Positions 1 through 9,879 of a stretch of 64,000 nt of DNA are shown here, piece after piece. The notes under the pieces are model-generated. The model was not told the origin of the DNA. It worked only from the letters and a program-made list of their open reading frames with translations, and did not search any database. The stretch is from Eleusine coracana subsp. coracana. Its lineage: Eukaryota > Streptophyta > Magnoliopsida > Poales > Poaceae. The position numbers were made by a program, and so were the translations under genes. The first letter of the stretch is position 1; each line of letters opens with the position of its first letter. Location: the NCBI GenBank assembly GCA_032690845.1, contig CM064432.1, positions 59,952,071 to 60,016,070 on the forward strand. The letters are read 5' to 3'.

Positions 1-694
1 ACACTGTTCGCATTGGAGACGTTAGCCTTTCCCTGTTCTTTAATTTGGGGAATTAGCAGGGGAGGAGGACAGAGGGACATACTGATGGCGTTTCCCCCGT
101 TTTTTTTTCTGTTTCTTTTGCCCTGCTTTTTCCTCTGCGCAATCCTTTTTTCCTGACCGTATCTTCCTGCAGGTTTCATTTGCTTTCCTTTGGCTTCTTT
201 GGCCGTGGGGCCTACCTCTAACTCCTACTAATCCAATCCTAGCCCATCTCACTCGGTCTCAAATATAATCAGCAGGCCTTGTTAAGCAGCCTCCTTCAAG
301 CCATTAGTTTTATCTGCCTATGTTATGTAGTGGCATTAGTGCGTCTCCTGCTTGTTATTCCTTTTCAGCTTCATTCTTCTTCTGTTCCGTACCTCTCTCG
401 TTGAGTTCCATTTCGCTTTCCTTTCTGTTGCTTTGCATGCATGAGAAGGGAATAAGCTTTGTTTAGGTGAGTGAAATCGACCTTCTGGGGAGATTAAAAG
501 GTTCCGCATCTCCTAGACGAGCCTGAATCATTGCCCGCTTCTTCTTCCATCCTCCTCATTGGTAGCTGATGCTACCATGATATGTGAGCTTTGCAAGCTC
601 GTTGGTGTGAGGGATCACATGACCTCAGGCCTTCTCTAAGGCTTGTCTTTGATGATCAGCAGGTTATTGGTGACTGAAGCAGGGCTCGGCTGAT
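1..694 (+). other. Upstream region of DUF547 gene
   Basis: No convincing coding exon was found before the ATG at 695. The stretch is moderately AT-rich with pyrimidine-rich runs (around 101-125 and 360-425), as expected for promoter and 5' UTR of a plant gene. Open frames here have no recognisable domain. An earlier noncoding first exon is possible but cannot be defined from sequence alone. Confidence 0.4.
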
Positions 695-3600
695 ATGGAG
701 AACCCAGGATTAGAAGCGCTGGTGGAAAGAAACCTCTGCTTATCTGCAGATACACCTAGGCAGGGCCATTCATTTTCTTATCTGCAGCACCGGCACTCAA
801 GAAGGTGAGCATGCAACAGTTTTTTTTAGCATGATGCCGATAGGTTCTTCAAAGAGTGTGAGCGCATACATACAAGGTAGTTTTATGGGTTTTGGTCGGT
901 GCATTTTCTTGTATATCATTCATCCTTATTTGATTGCATTAGCAGCATTTTCTTCTTAATGAAATGTGTGCCCAGGTACGATCTTGAAAAAAAAAGCAGC
1001 ATTTTCTGCATAGACTTATTTAGATACAGTATGTGCTAGTGTGTACGCATCGTTACTTTCCTGTTCTGTCGTTATCTTCATGAGAGATCAATTGAATAAA
1101 CTCTCAGGTGACATGTACTGTGAGTAATGTGGAAGTTTCTAATCAACCGAGCACAGCACTGAGTGAATGGGAATTGAAGTGCAGATAATTGTACTGGCAA
1201 ATAATTCTCCAGAACTTTACATGTTTGGTATTATTGTTTGTGGTCTCTTTTGACAGCAAAAAAGATCTACCTTTGACTTCAGAAACACTCAGTTTCAGGA
1301 TAACCCTTTTCAGTTACAAACCACGTATCTCATTGACTGTCTTCCTAACTTTACTATTGTTGTGTTTTCAGTGCTTTAAGCACATGCGGAAATCTAACTG
1401 ATATATCACCGCGACTCTCCCATCGTGTACCTGTGGGTAATCTAATTTTCTTTTATTTTCATTTTGATCGTCCCCCTTTCCTGTGCATTGAATAAGCAAT
1501 GAATTACTGCTCATTTACTACTTCCTTACTGAATCTTGCTTCCAATATTCTTTTCCCGATTAAGCAAACAACCAATCGTGACAAGATGCTTCAACAAAGA
1601 TATTCCGTTAACCTTCCAGAGCACTTGCCTGAATGTCCCATCATTACAACAGCAGAACGAACTGAAAGAACTATTTCAAAGGTTTGTTCTAGACACTATC
1701 AACTTCTTCATGATATCGAGGACCTATTTGTTTCTGAAAGCTGAAGAAAACTTTGTTCAATGCAGATCATTATGACGTCTTTATAATGTACTTTTAAATA
1801 ATATCTTACTATATCACTGGTGTGTACTGTCTACAAAATGATGTTTGTCATATCTAGGGACAAGTGATTAAGGTCATGAGTCATGATTATGCTTCTTTGT
1901 TTATATAAGATGTACCTAGTACAATGAGGAACAATGTTTCCAGTTCAAATTTTGAAGTAGTAATATTAAAAGTTGTTTCGTTTATATATTTGCTTTTAGA
2001 AGTAAACAAGAAACTCGGCTATTATAACATTTGATCTGTGCCTCTTGCAACATCTTCTTGATTTTCTGAATCTTGTTTTGGCGACCACAGTCGGTTGCAG
2101 ACTTAGTGTGGGAGATAGCAGTCCTTGAAGATGAAGTTGTTCGAAAGGAACTGCACTTGCTTTCCCTCTACAGAGCAACATTCGATCAATACCTCGGCAT
2201 CTCCCCACGTGCATCTGCTCAGGTACGAAAAAAGACAACTATTATGATACAACAATAAAAATTTAGAGGTCATAATTAGAGCTGCATAGAAGTCCAGACA
2301 GAAGACAGGGTACTAAGGCCACAGTTATGACCAGGTGGAACAAGAATTACACCGCCAATGCAGCAGAAAGAAGACTGATGAAGGCACCCTTCGTTTGAGA
2401 GACATCAAAGAGTCTGCATCTTACAACCTTCCAACACTATCAGATTCTAAACGAGTATGAACAGTATCCCTGCTTCCTTCATTATCCTTTCAGTATTTTC
2501 CCATTGAAGACTGATACCGGCACTAGCACAATTTTAGGACCCAATTCTTCCTAAACATAAGCATCTAACACAGATTTTATTGTTCTGAAGTACACGCAGG
2601 AGCTTTCAAGGTCATCTTCAGGGCGGTCTAGCCTTGCAAACTTCTTGAGCGCATCCATTACTGAATATGTGCCCAAGATCTCTTGCAAACTTTCAGAGGA
2701 CATATTGAGATGCATTTCGTCTGTCTATTGCAAACTTGCAAGCAGGCCGTCTCTGGATGCAGATCTGCACACATCGTCCACCCCTTCTTTCTCATCATCA
2801 TCAACTTCCTTTTCTATGAAGTACCCTGTCGATAGCTGGAGCCCTCGATGCCATTACAGTGCCGACACAAACTCTGAAAAATATGGTTCTGTAGATGGGG
2901 ACAATGACCAATACCCTGGGATGATTATTTTCCCAAGGATACATATAGATCAAGACAAATTTGAGTACGCCTCTAAAATGCTGGATACTATCAAGTAAGA
3001 AATTTTGCAAGACATTAGATCCTTGGTAAAAGAAAATATGATTTACAGATGGTCATTTTGTGTCCCAGAACGCTGATTAAACGGCTGGAGAAGATAAATC
3101 CTACAAAGATGGCACGTGAAGAGCAAATTTGTTTTTGGATCAACATCCACAATGCTTTGGTTATGCATGTATGTTCAACATCTATTCCATCTGCCGCCTT
3201 AGGTCTCTGTACTGTTAGCCTCAGGTTGGATGCCTAATGTAACCTGCCTTGCCTTCTCAAAAATCACAGGCTTTCATGGCTTATGGGCTACAAGAAAAAC
3301 GCATGAAGAACACAGACATGATTCTAAAGGTATGTGATTATGATATTCGCCACAAATAAAAAATATGTTGGAATAGCTTATCACGTCTGAATTTCTCACA
3401 CTATTGAACAATCTGTTATCAGGCAGCATATAATGTGGGTGGACATTCAGTAAACTCCCAAATTATACAGAGCTCAATTCTAGGATGCCAATCCCATCGT
3501 CCTTCACTGGTACATCAAAATTACCTATCCAATTAACAATTCCTGCAAATGAAATTGCATTTTCCATACCAGATTACCAGAAAGATAACCAACATTGATT

Positions 3601-4148
3601 AACATACTAATAATGGGCATGCAATTACAGTGGGTTCGTACATTATTTACACCGATCAAAAAGTCAGGGACAGGGAGCTCCAATCATCCTTTTGCACTTC
3701 ATCCTGAGCCACTTGCTCACTTCGCTCTTTCCACTGGAGCTTATTCTGATCCACCTGTAAGTTACAAAGAACTTGCTAATTTTTCACGACTGAACATCTC
3801 ATCCTTTATTTAGGTGCTTAATATTGTTACTGTGAGCAACCTCTGCAGGTAAGGCTGTACACAGCCAAGAAAATATATCATCAACTGGAGCAAGCCAGGA
3901 CAGAGTTCATTCAAGCAAATGTTATGGTCAGGAAGCAGATCATCTTTCTACCCAAAGTTCTGCAATACTATGGGAAGGATGCATCCTTAGAGTTGCCAGA
4001 CATGATTGAGATGGTGTGTGAGAGCATGCCTGAACTACAACAAAAAGAGATCAAACAGTATCTGAAAAGGAGGATAGACAAGTGTGTTGAGTGGTTGCCA
4101 TACAAATCTTCTTTCAGATACACTGTACATAGAAGTTTGGCCGAGTAG
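695..4148 (+). CDS. DUF547 protein with MIP1-type leucine zipper, 11 exons
   Basis: Plant protein pairing an N-terminal MIP1-type leucine-zipper segment with a C-terminal DUF547 domain; the molecular role of the family is poorly known. My model joins 695-804, 1372-1436, 1620-1681, 2091-2222, 2335-2454, 2600-2994, 3069-3168, 3270-3329, 3423-3509, 3631-3756 and 3849-4148. All introns are GT-AG, phases agree, and the product is 518 aa. The zipper helix (SVADLVWEIAVLEDEVV) begins near residue 80. DUF547 fills about residues 295-518, with family-typical blocks FWINIHNALVMH, AAYNVGGHSVNSQIIQ, EPLAHFALSTGA and CVEWLPYKSSFRY near the C terminus. Residues about 165-290 are Ser-rich and low complexity. 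Exons 4-11 are firm. The first three rest only on open phase and splice sites, so the start at 695 is tentative. No stop or frameshift interrupts the model; the gene appears intact and ends convergently with the mTERF gene. Confidence 0.82.
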
Positions 4149-4578
4149 GCATCCATTTTTCTTCTATATCTTTGGTTGTAAGTAATTATCAGAGAATACA
4201 AATGTTTTCCTCCATAGGTGGATTGGTGTGTCGATAAATAGGTGATTGTGAGAGTTTTCTAAGAGAGGAAACTTGTAGTTTGACTAATACCTTGTTTGTG
4301 TTGCAACGCTGATGCCACTCACCTGTGTGTTTCAGTTGAGTAGATCACCACATCAGGAAAACCCAGACACTTTGCATTTGTTGTCCTCAAGTGAAGAATA
4401 ATGGCATTATGTATATATTCAAGAACCAAGATCAAGATTCTAGTTGAAACTTGAGAGGATTTGCATTCTCAATGCTCAAACAAAGTATTCTCAGGAAACA
4501 ATACAACCCGATGTTACAAAAGAAAAATTCACCTGAAAACAGAACATGCTACACGGAATTTAGGGACGAGATGAGTAC
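4149..4578. other. Convergent intergenic region / 3' UTRs
   Basis: 430 bp between the stop codons of two convergent genes (DUF547 plus strand, mTERF minus strand). It is AT-rich and presumably holds both 3' UTRs and polyadenylation signals. No additional gene or repeat was recognised. Confidence 0.5.
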
Positions 4579-5583
4579 CTAAACTGCTGCAACCAAACCA
4601 AACTTCATGGCAAACTTCTTCTGGTTACAATCTAGCATCTCACTAAGGCTGCAACTCGAATTCATCTGCTTCAAAACCTTGTAACGGTACTCCAGGCTCT
4701 TTTTGAGGCCATGGCGAAAGAACTGAGGGTAGTCTATCACCTCTCCTTTGTCCCTCCCCATTTCTTCAACAAGAAACTTCATCCTAGGCTCCAAGCAATG
4801 CTTGATGCTCTTGATGAGAACATGTGGGTATCCAGCCACCAAAGCTCGCACTTGATGATTGCTGAACCCGCAGCTCCGCAGGAACTCCAAATTGGGCCGC
4901 AGAGTCTTATTGACATCCCGTGACAATATGTCAGGGAAGTTCAGGATCACCTTACGGAGATCTGCTTCCTGTAACCCAACTTGCGACTTGAGAAATTCGG
5001 CAGTAGGACGCAGTCGTTTCTCGACACTGTACCCCATGATGTAGGGCTCCTTCGTGAGGATCTTGCCGATCATGCCTTCCTTGTCAATGCCAAGGCTGAC
5101 AAAGAAGTCGACCGTCTGGGAGAACTTGGCCTCAATGCTGTAGCTGATGAGGCGCGGGTTGACCATGAGCAACTTGGCGAGCTGCTTCTCAGAGACGCCC
5201 AGCGTCTGGAAGAAGGCGAGGAGCGGGCAGAGCTTCTCCTCCACGCTGTAGAACAGTATCTGTGGGAACTTGGCGATGGCCTGCGCGACCTCCCCGGGCT
5301 TGGCCTGCAGCGTGGCGAGGCACTGCACCGTGGGGACGAGCTTGCCGTCGACGGACAGGGTGAGCACCTTGGGGCACTTGGCCACCACGTGCCGCAGCTT
5401 CCGCCGCTCGATCTTGACGCCGTTGAGGAGGTACTCCCAGACGCCGGATGCCTCGCCGGCGTCGAGGCTCTGCAGGTTCTTGCACCTCCTCGACATGCGC
5501 GCGAGGGCCTCCTCGTCGTAGCCGTTCTCCCTTAGCCATTGCGGCAGGCTCTTGGCACTGCCGTTGCTGACACCGCTAGCCAT
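4579..5583 (-). CDS. mTERF family protein (plant organelle transcription factor-like)
   Basis: Single-exon 334-residue member of the mitochondrial transcription termination factor family. Plant mTERFs act in plastids or mitochondria in transcription termination, RNA processing or organelle gene expression by binding nucleic acid with a superhelix of helical repeats. From about residue 55 onward there are at least six repeats of about 35 residues with the signature proline near the start (VVAKCPKVLTLSV, AIAKFPQILFYSV, LLMVNPRLISYSI, ILTKEPYIMGYSV, VILNFPDILSRDV, LVAGYPHVLIKSI). Size and layout resemble the Arabidopsis mTERF6 group (about 330 aa), but I cannot confirm orthology. The start at 5583 is the natural one; the nearest upstream ATG is 25 nt away and out of frame. 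There is no obvious N-terminal transit peptide, so localisation is open. The 5' half is strongly GC-rich, typical of grass genes. The first 98 bp and the promoter are duplicated at 8167-8580. Confidence 0.93.
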   Translation of the reverse strand: MASGVSNGSAKSLPQWLRENGYDEEALARMSRRCKNLQSLDAGEASGVWEYLLNGVKIERRKLRHVVAKCPKVLTLSVDGKLVPTVQCLATLQAKPGEVAQAIAKFPQILFYSVEEKLCPLLAFFQTLGVSEKQLAKLLMVNPRLISYSIEAKFSQTVDFFVSLGIDKEGMIGKILTKEPYIMGYSVEKRLRPTAEFLKSQVGLQEADLRKVILNFPDILSRDVNKTLRPNLEFLRSCGFSNHQVRALVAGYPHVLIKSIKHCLEPRMKFLVEEMGRDKGEVIDYPQFFRHGLKKSLEYRYKVLKQMNSSCSLSEMLDCNQKKFAMKFGLVAAV

Positions 5584-5910
5584 TGGAACCTTCTTCCCTG
5601 TCCAGCATCAAAGTTCTCTAATTCAGATTCCACGCAACGCCATGGCACATCAGAAATAAAGCGAGTGAAGCGAATCGTCGAACACCATGCGCGCGTGAAT
5701 GGTGGCCGACAACACTCATCGGTCGTTTAGCGAGTGGAAAAAATGAGATCGAGATACGGTACCAAAGGATGGACAAAGGTAACAGTAATCACCTTGTTCT
5801 TGCACCAGGCCGGGGAAGAGGGAGGGGGCGAGTGATGCAGACGCGCGAATGAGGCGGAGAGGGGGAGGATAAGAGAAGATGATGACGGACGTCAGCCAAA
5901 ACAGCTCTGC
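5584..5910 (-). promoter_or_regulatory. mTERF 5' UTR and promoter region (duplicated block)
   Basis: Region immediately upstream of the mTERF ATG on the minus strand. It is matched by 8266-about 8580 downstream, including the shared tracts agatcgagatac and tcttgttcttgcacca. Conservation of this noncoding block alongside the start of the coding sequence argues that a genomic segment, not an mRNA, was copied. No unambiguous TATA box is visible; a CTTATCC/CTTATAC motif lies near 5868-5876 (minus strand). Confidence 0.55.
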
Positions 5911-6280
5911 TTATCTTCAGGTTCAGGCTTCAGCCAGAAGTTGCCAGAGGCTTAAAGCGAGTACATCTGGTCCGTGTGAAAATCCAGGAGGCCCACAATG
6001 GTGCGAGGGCCCATTGGGCCTACGCCGATCGTACAGGAATTCGTTCGGCGAGCTGGCCCATCGACCTGCACAGCTCCAGCCCTCGTGCCTTGCAGCGTGC
6101 AGGATGCTGTGGTCCGTATAGTGGCATCCGGCCAAGCGTGGCCACACGGTGAACAGCCAAAGACGTGACCATGGCAAGCATGTGCTGGTTCTGCTATTTC
6201 CATGGTCATTCCAAGGCCAACAAGCCAAAGACGTGATTAAGGTCGAATAATTGCAATGTTACACGACGCAATGACAGCCA
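5911..6280. other. Intergenic DNA
   Basis: Between the mTERF promoter block and a CACTA-like element. Overlapping open frames exist on both strands, but none shows a recognisable domain. No repeat boundaries are seen. Confidence 0.4.
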
Positions 6281-6590
6281 CACTACCAGAATCCGCTATT
6301 TTACCGAGTGTTCGAAGCACTTGGCAAAACCTAGCGTCTGACACGTCAACAACGGACGTCCTTAGCATGTGGTGGGCATGTGTTGTGATTGTCGAGTGTG
6401 TTGGTTTTGCCGAGTGTCTCTGACGGTTTTGTCGAGTGTCTCTGACAGTTTTGTCGAGTGTTCAAATTATACTGAGTGCTTCTTATTTGTCAGATATTGT
6501 TCGGGTGGTACTTGGCAAATGATCTCTTTGCCAACGGAATGCTCTTAGCAAAACTCACGGATACTCGGCAACATTGGTTTTTCGGTAGTG
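6281..6590. mobile_element. Miniature CACTA (En/Spm-like) element
   Basis: A 310-bp non-coding element beginning CACTACCAGAATCC and ending TTTTTCGGTAGTG, so the termini are inverted CACTACC/GGTAGTG. Inside are repeated subterminal-type motifs (accgagtgttc, gccgagtgtctctgac, gtcgagtgtctctgac, gtcgagtgttc, tactcggcaac), the layout expected for grass CACTA elements whose transposase binds such subterminal repeats. There is no coding capacity, so movement would need an autonomous partner. The usual 3-bp target duplication is not obvious (cca on the left, agc on the right), suggesting decay or an imprecise end. Confidence 0.78.
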
Positions 6591-7031
6591 AGCAGTAGCA
6601 CACTGAGTGTAGATGATATCGATGTAGGGCGGCCGCGAGATGATGCGTTACACCTCTCTAATTGTAAATCAATAAATGGTTTTGTGTTCAGAAGAAAGTG
6701 ATGTTTTCCCCCGTCTGCATATGTCCTAAACTTTTGAGCAGTTCTTCTCCTTACTACATGTAAAATTTGTAGCGTGCTATTTCCAATTGGAAGATGAAGA
6801 CAAATTCACATATGTTTCAGAGGATGCGAAAAAGGAAAACAAAGACATCGAAAATAGTTGAGGACATTGCAATCTTTTGTCATCCAGCGCGCAACAATCC
6901 AAACCTTCGATAATCTAGCTGCCAAACAACTCACTATCTTATTTCACTCTACCTTACCATAGCCAGCTGAACATGCATCATCCATTCACATAAGCCTATA
7001 TATGTTTCGAAAAAAATCGTCCATTCACATA
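6591..7031. other. Intergenic / 3' flank of reductase-like gene
   Basis: AT-rich sequence downstream of the minus-strand reductase stop codon. It probably includes its 3' UTR. No repeat or RNA gene was recognised. Confidence 0.4.
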
Positions 7032-8084
7032 TCAAATCAAGGTGCGTGGCATGATCTCGCTTTTCGGGAGATGGCCGTGGCTTCTGAGCGAGTCCACGGC
7101 GTCATCGAACATCTCCTCGATTCCCTTGAACTCCAGCCCCAGCGCCCGGGCCTTGGACGTGTTGAAGTCGTACGTCTGCTCGCCGTAGATGTTGGGGAAA
7201 CTGCACAACAACAATCTGTTCAGAACAACGATGAACAAGCATCATGGCAAAGTCAAAATTGCTGTCAGTTTGGCTGACCTCTTTGGGACGGGGTAGGGGA
7301 ACCGTGCTGCGAGCATGGCGACCAGATCGTTGTTGTTCACGACCGCCGAGTTGCAGATGTACCGGCCCTCAGCGCCGGGGGTCTCGTAGGTAAGGATGTG
7401 GCAGCTCGCGACGTCGTCGATGTGGACGTACCCCATCCTCCCGTACACGGTGAATTTCTCTGTCGCGCCTGCAGCAAAGTTTACATGGTTTCAGAAACTG
7501 GAGACTGCAGAGAGTGTGTTTCTTCGTTTCAGAGAGAAAAGAAATCTATGATCTATCTGTGCAGAGTGTTATGGACGAGTTACGAGTTATATATGGAACC
7601 TGATGAACAATGTGAGCAGATGAGATTGACATACCTTGGAGTAAGCCTAGGACGTCTGAAGCAGTAGGGCCGAGGTCAGGGGACAGATTAGGTCCGACAA
7701 CGAAAGTCGGAATAACAGTCACAAGGTCGATCTTGTTCTCTCTGGCGAACTCCCAGGCTGCCTTCTCTGCAAGGATCTTCGCAACAGCGTACCATATCTG
7801 ACGGGGCACAATGGAGGGAACGAGAGATGCTCGTCAGAGAACATGTTTGCAACAGAAGAAGATCAAGGCGTGTGTGACCGAAGCTCACCTGGAGACTCTC
7901 GCAGAACTCAATGGAGCTCCATGATATTTCGTCCAGAGACGCGTTAGGGGGGAGGTCAGCTTCGGATTTGATCCTCACAATCGAGGACGAAGAGGTGAGG
8001 ACAACCCTTTTGAGCTGGGGATTCTTCTTGCATGCTCGTAGCACGTTCATAGTGCCGTTTATTGCTGAATTGAGCATTTCGTCC
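7032..8084 (-). pseudogene. 5'-truncated cinnamoyl-CoA reductase / tetraketide pyrone reductase-like gene
   Basis: NAD(P)H-dependent extended SDR related to cinnamoyl-CoA reductase, dihydroflavonol reductase and tetraketide alpha-pyrone reductase. Four minus-strand exons with GT-AG junctions can be read: 8084-7889 (INGTMNVLRACKK, VVLTSSSSIV), 7797-7635 (WYAVAKILAEKAAWEF, VIPTFVVGP), 7468-7279 (GYVHIDDVASCHIL, GRYICNS) and 7200-7032 (C-terminal tail, stop). The catalytic Tyr-x3-Lys pair is the YAVAK segment. It differs from the NWYCYGK-type signature of true lignin CCRs, so a polyketide or flavonoid-type relative is more likely. The N-terminal exon(s) with the GxxGxxA cofactor motif (roughly 80 residues) are missing. 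Upstream one meets instead a copy of the mTERF 5' end. The surviving exons show no stop codons, so loss is recent or a divergent first exon was missed. A 3' copy lies at 9564-9840. Confidence 0.72.
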
Positions 8085-8166
8085 TACAAGCGGGAATCAT
8101 GTTTTCATAGTTATTTGTGAAGTCCTATAAAATCAGCGAAGTGAAAGAAAATCTAGCAAAGGACAA

Positions 8167-8265
8167 TCTCCTCGACATGCGCGCAAGGGCCGCCTCGTCG
8201 TAGCCATTCTCCCTCAGCCATTGCAGCAGGCTCTTGGCGCTGCCGTTGCTGACACCGCTAGCCAT
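8167..8265 (-). pseudogene. Duplicated mTERF N-terminal fragment
   Basis: On the minus strand, ATG at 8265 opens a frame matching the first 33 codons of the mTERF gene at 5583 with a few substitutions (for example Pro14 to Leu, Glu25 to Ala). Homology stops abruptly at about 8167, after the MSRR segment. The frame then runs about 13 further codons into unrelated DNA and stops. It is a broken gene copy, not a functional mTERF. Confidence 0.88.
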
Positions 8266-8580
8266 TCGAACCTTCTTCCCTGCCCAGCGTCAAAGCTCTA
8301 TAATTCAAATTATAACACCATTGCACACTAGAAAAAAACTAGTGAGGCAAATCGTCGAGCATCATGCACCCATGATGGTGGACAGCAGCACCAACATATC
8401 AATAATTTCGTACGCATAATTGAGATCGAGATACAGTACACAAAGTTGGACGACGGTAACAGCGATCATCTTGTTCTTGCACCATGCCGGAGAATAGCGG
8501 ATGAGCGATGCACTTTGCACACTCGACTGAGACGGAGGGGAGTATAAGAGAGGATGACGAGGACGCCAGCCTCCTAAAAC
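8167..8580 (-). repeat. Duplicated mTERF 5' end plus promoter
   Basis: This block matches 5486-about 5910 over coding start, 5' UTR and promoter (for example ggtaacagcgatcatcttgt versus ggtaacagtaatcaccttgt). Together with the reductase 3' copy at 9564-9840 it marks the second unit of a tandem duplication of mTERF plus reductase. Confidence 0.82.
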
Positions 8581-8599
8581 AAGGATGCAGATCCTCTAC

Positions 8600-9563
8600 A
8601 TTGACTGATGCTACGACAGAGGGCTACGTTTTGGCATTAGCTGAAATCTAGACCCTTCGTCTTATAAGCAATGGCTGTTATTCTTTGCTTTTTTTAATAG
8701 GACATATCAATACAATACGGCAACTTAGGCATTGTAAGTCCTGTATTTCCTTACTCAACGCGGTGAAATCTCCAGATTGATCACTTGGCTCTGATACTAA
8801 TTATAATGATTGAAGGCGTATCGAGAAGGTGTTGACTCGGTAATCTGACCACAGTCAATAAATGCTATTAATTTCTCCACTAGATCCTAACAATTATTGC
8901 AATCTAACAAATCTAAGAAGTTAAGATCCTACACATGCTAGTTATGATGTGAGCAATATAAAAATTAAGCCACACTAGCCTATGCAAGTCTCAAATTAAC
9001 CTATCAACTAAAACATATGATTACAGAATAGTAAAGAGAGGGTCAAGAAATACTCATGATTTTTCTCGAAGTATTAGAAAGATGACGCTTTCCCTAGTCC
9101 TCGTTGAACCACTTCCGCTGGAGTGCTGGTACCTCCCACCAGCAAGTGGAGTTCTCGCACTCGAACTCGTAATCACTCCCATAGTAAAGACATGATTACG
9201 TCACCGCTGTCATCAAGACCTAAGCTTGCCTCTCTCGAGAACTTGTCAGACTCCCCGAGCTGATACGGTTTAGGTCTCACCATAGACTAAGAGTAACAAC
9301 CTAGATCACACTCTAAAGGACACCCTAGCCTTAGATGTGAATAGATGCTCAAGTTACTCTCTCTAGCACTCTCAAGATATCCAATATCATCTCCTATTAC
9401 TCCTCTCTTTTCCTCTTGGCTCACTACTGATGCTCCCAGCTATCCAACAAGCCAAGAGAGATCTTCAAGACCCCAACAACGACTTTATATAGGCTTCCAA
9501 CCTTAAACTAGCCGTCGCTCCACGAAACAACCTTCTGGACGTGCAGACCGGTTGACTACCCCA
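8600..9563 (-). mobile_element. Copia-like LTR remnant with primer-binding-site motif
   Basis: On the minus strand a TG...CA-bounded block runs from 9563 (TGGGGTAGTC) to about 8807 (CAATCA), about 757 bp. It contains a TATA-like CCTATATAAAG near 9485-9495. Directly after it (plus 8783-8799) the minus strand reads TAGTATCAGAGCCAAGT, close to the initiator-Met tRNA primer site TGGTATCAGAGCC used by many plant retroelements. Only about 180 bp of possible internal sequence follows. The remnant ends exactly where the reductase copy resumes (9564), so it interrupts the duplicated gene region. Assignment to copia rather than gypsy is inference from size and primer-site context. Confidence 0.55.
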
Positions 9564-9840
9564 TCAAATCAAGGTGTGTGGCATGATCTTGCTTTTCAAG
9601 AGATGGCCATGGCCCCTGAGCGAGTCCACGGCGTCATCGAGCATCTCCTCGACTCCCTTGAACTCCAGCCCCAGTGCCCGGGCCTTGGACGTGTTGAAGT
9701 CATACGTCTGCTTGCCATAGGTGTTGGGAAAACTACACAACAATAATCTCTTTAGAACAACGATGTCATCGATGTGGACGTACCCCATCCTCCCATACAC
9801 GGTGAATTTCTCTGTCGCGCCAGCAGCGCAACATGGTTTA
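9564..9840 (-). pseudogene. 3' copy of reductase-like gene, internally deleted
   Basis: The minus-strand sequence repeats the last exon of the reductase-like gene (TYDFNTSKARALGLEFKG, then MPHTLI and stop) and part of the preceding exon (FTVYGRMGYVHIDDI). Compared with 7032-7468, the intron and most of exon 3 are missing. The copy jumps from the acaacgatg tract directly to the catcgatgtggacg tract, removing about 180 bp. The left side abuts the LTR remnant; the right side is replaced by retroelement DNA near 9870. Confidence 0.85.
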
Positions 9841-9879
9841 AGAAAATTGGAGACAATGTAGAGTTTGATCACTGATCCA

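Noticed and set aside
5189..5539. 116-codon minus-strand frame and several plus-strand frames over the mTERF gene
   Set aside because: They overlap a complete, well-conserved mTERF frame and have composition-driven Arg/Gly-rich translations; GC-rich shadows.
8084..8265. In-frame fusion protein of mTERF N terminus and reductase
   Set aside because: The mTERF copy runs into a stop after about 46 codons and no good splice donor links it to the reductase exon; only a transcript-level chimera remains possible.
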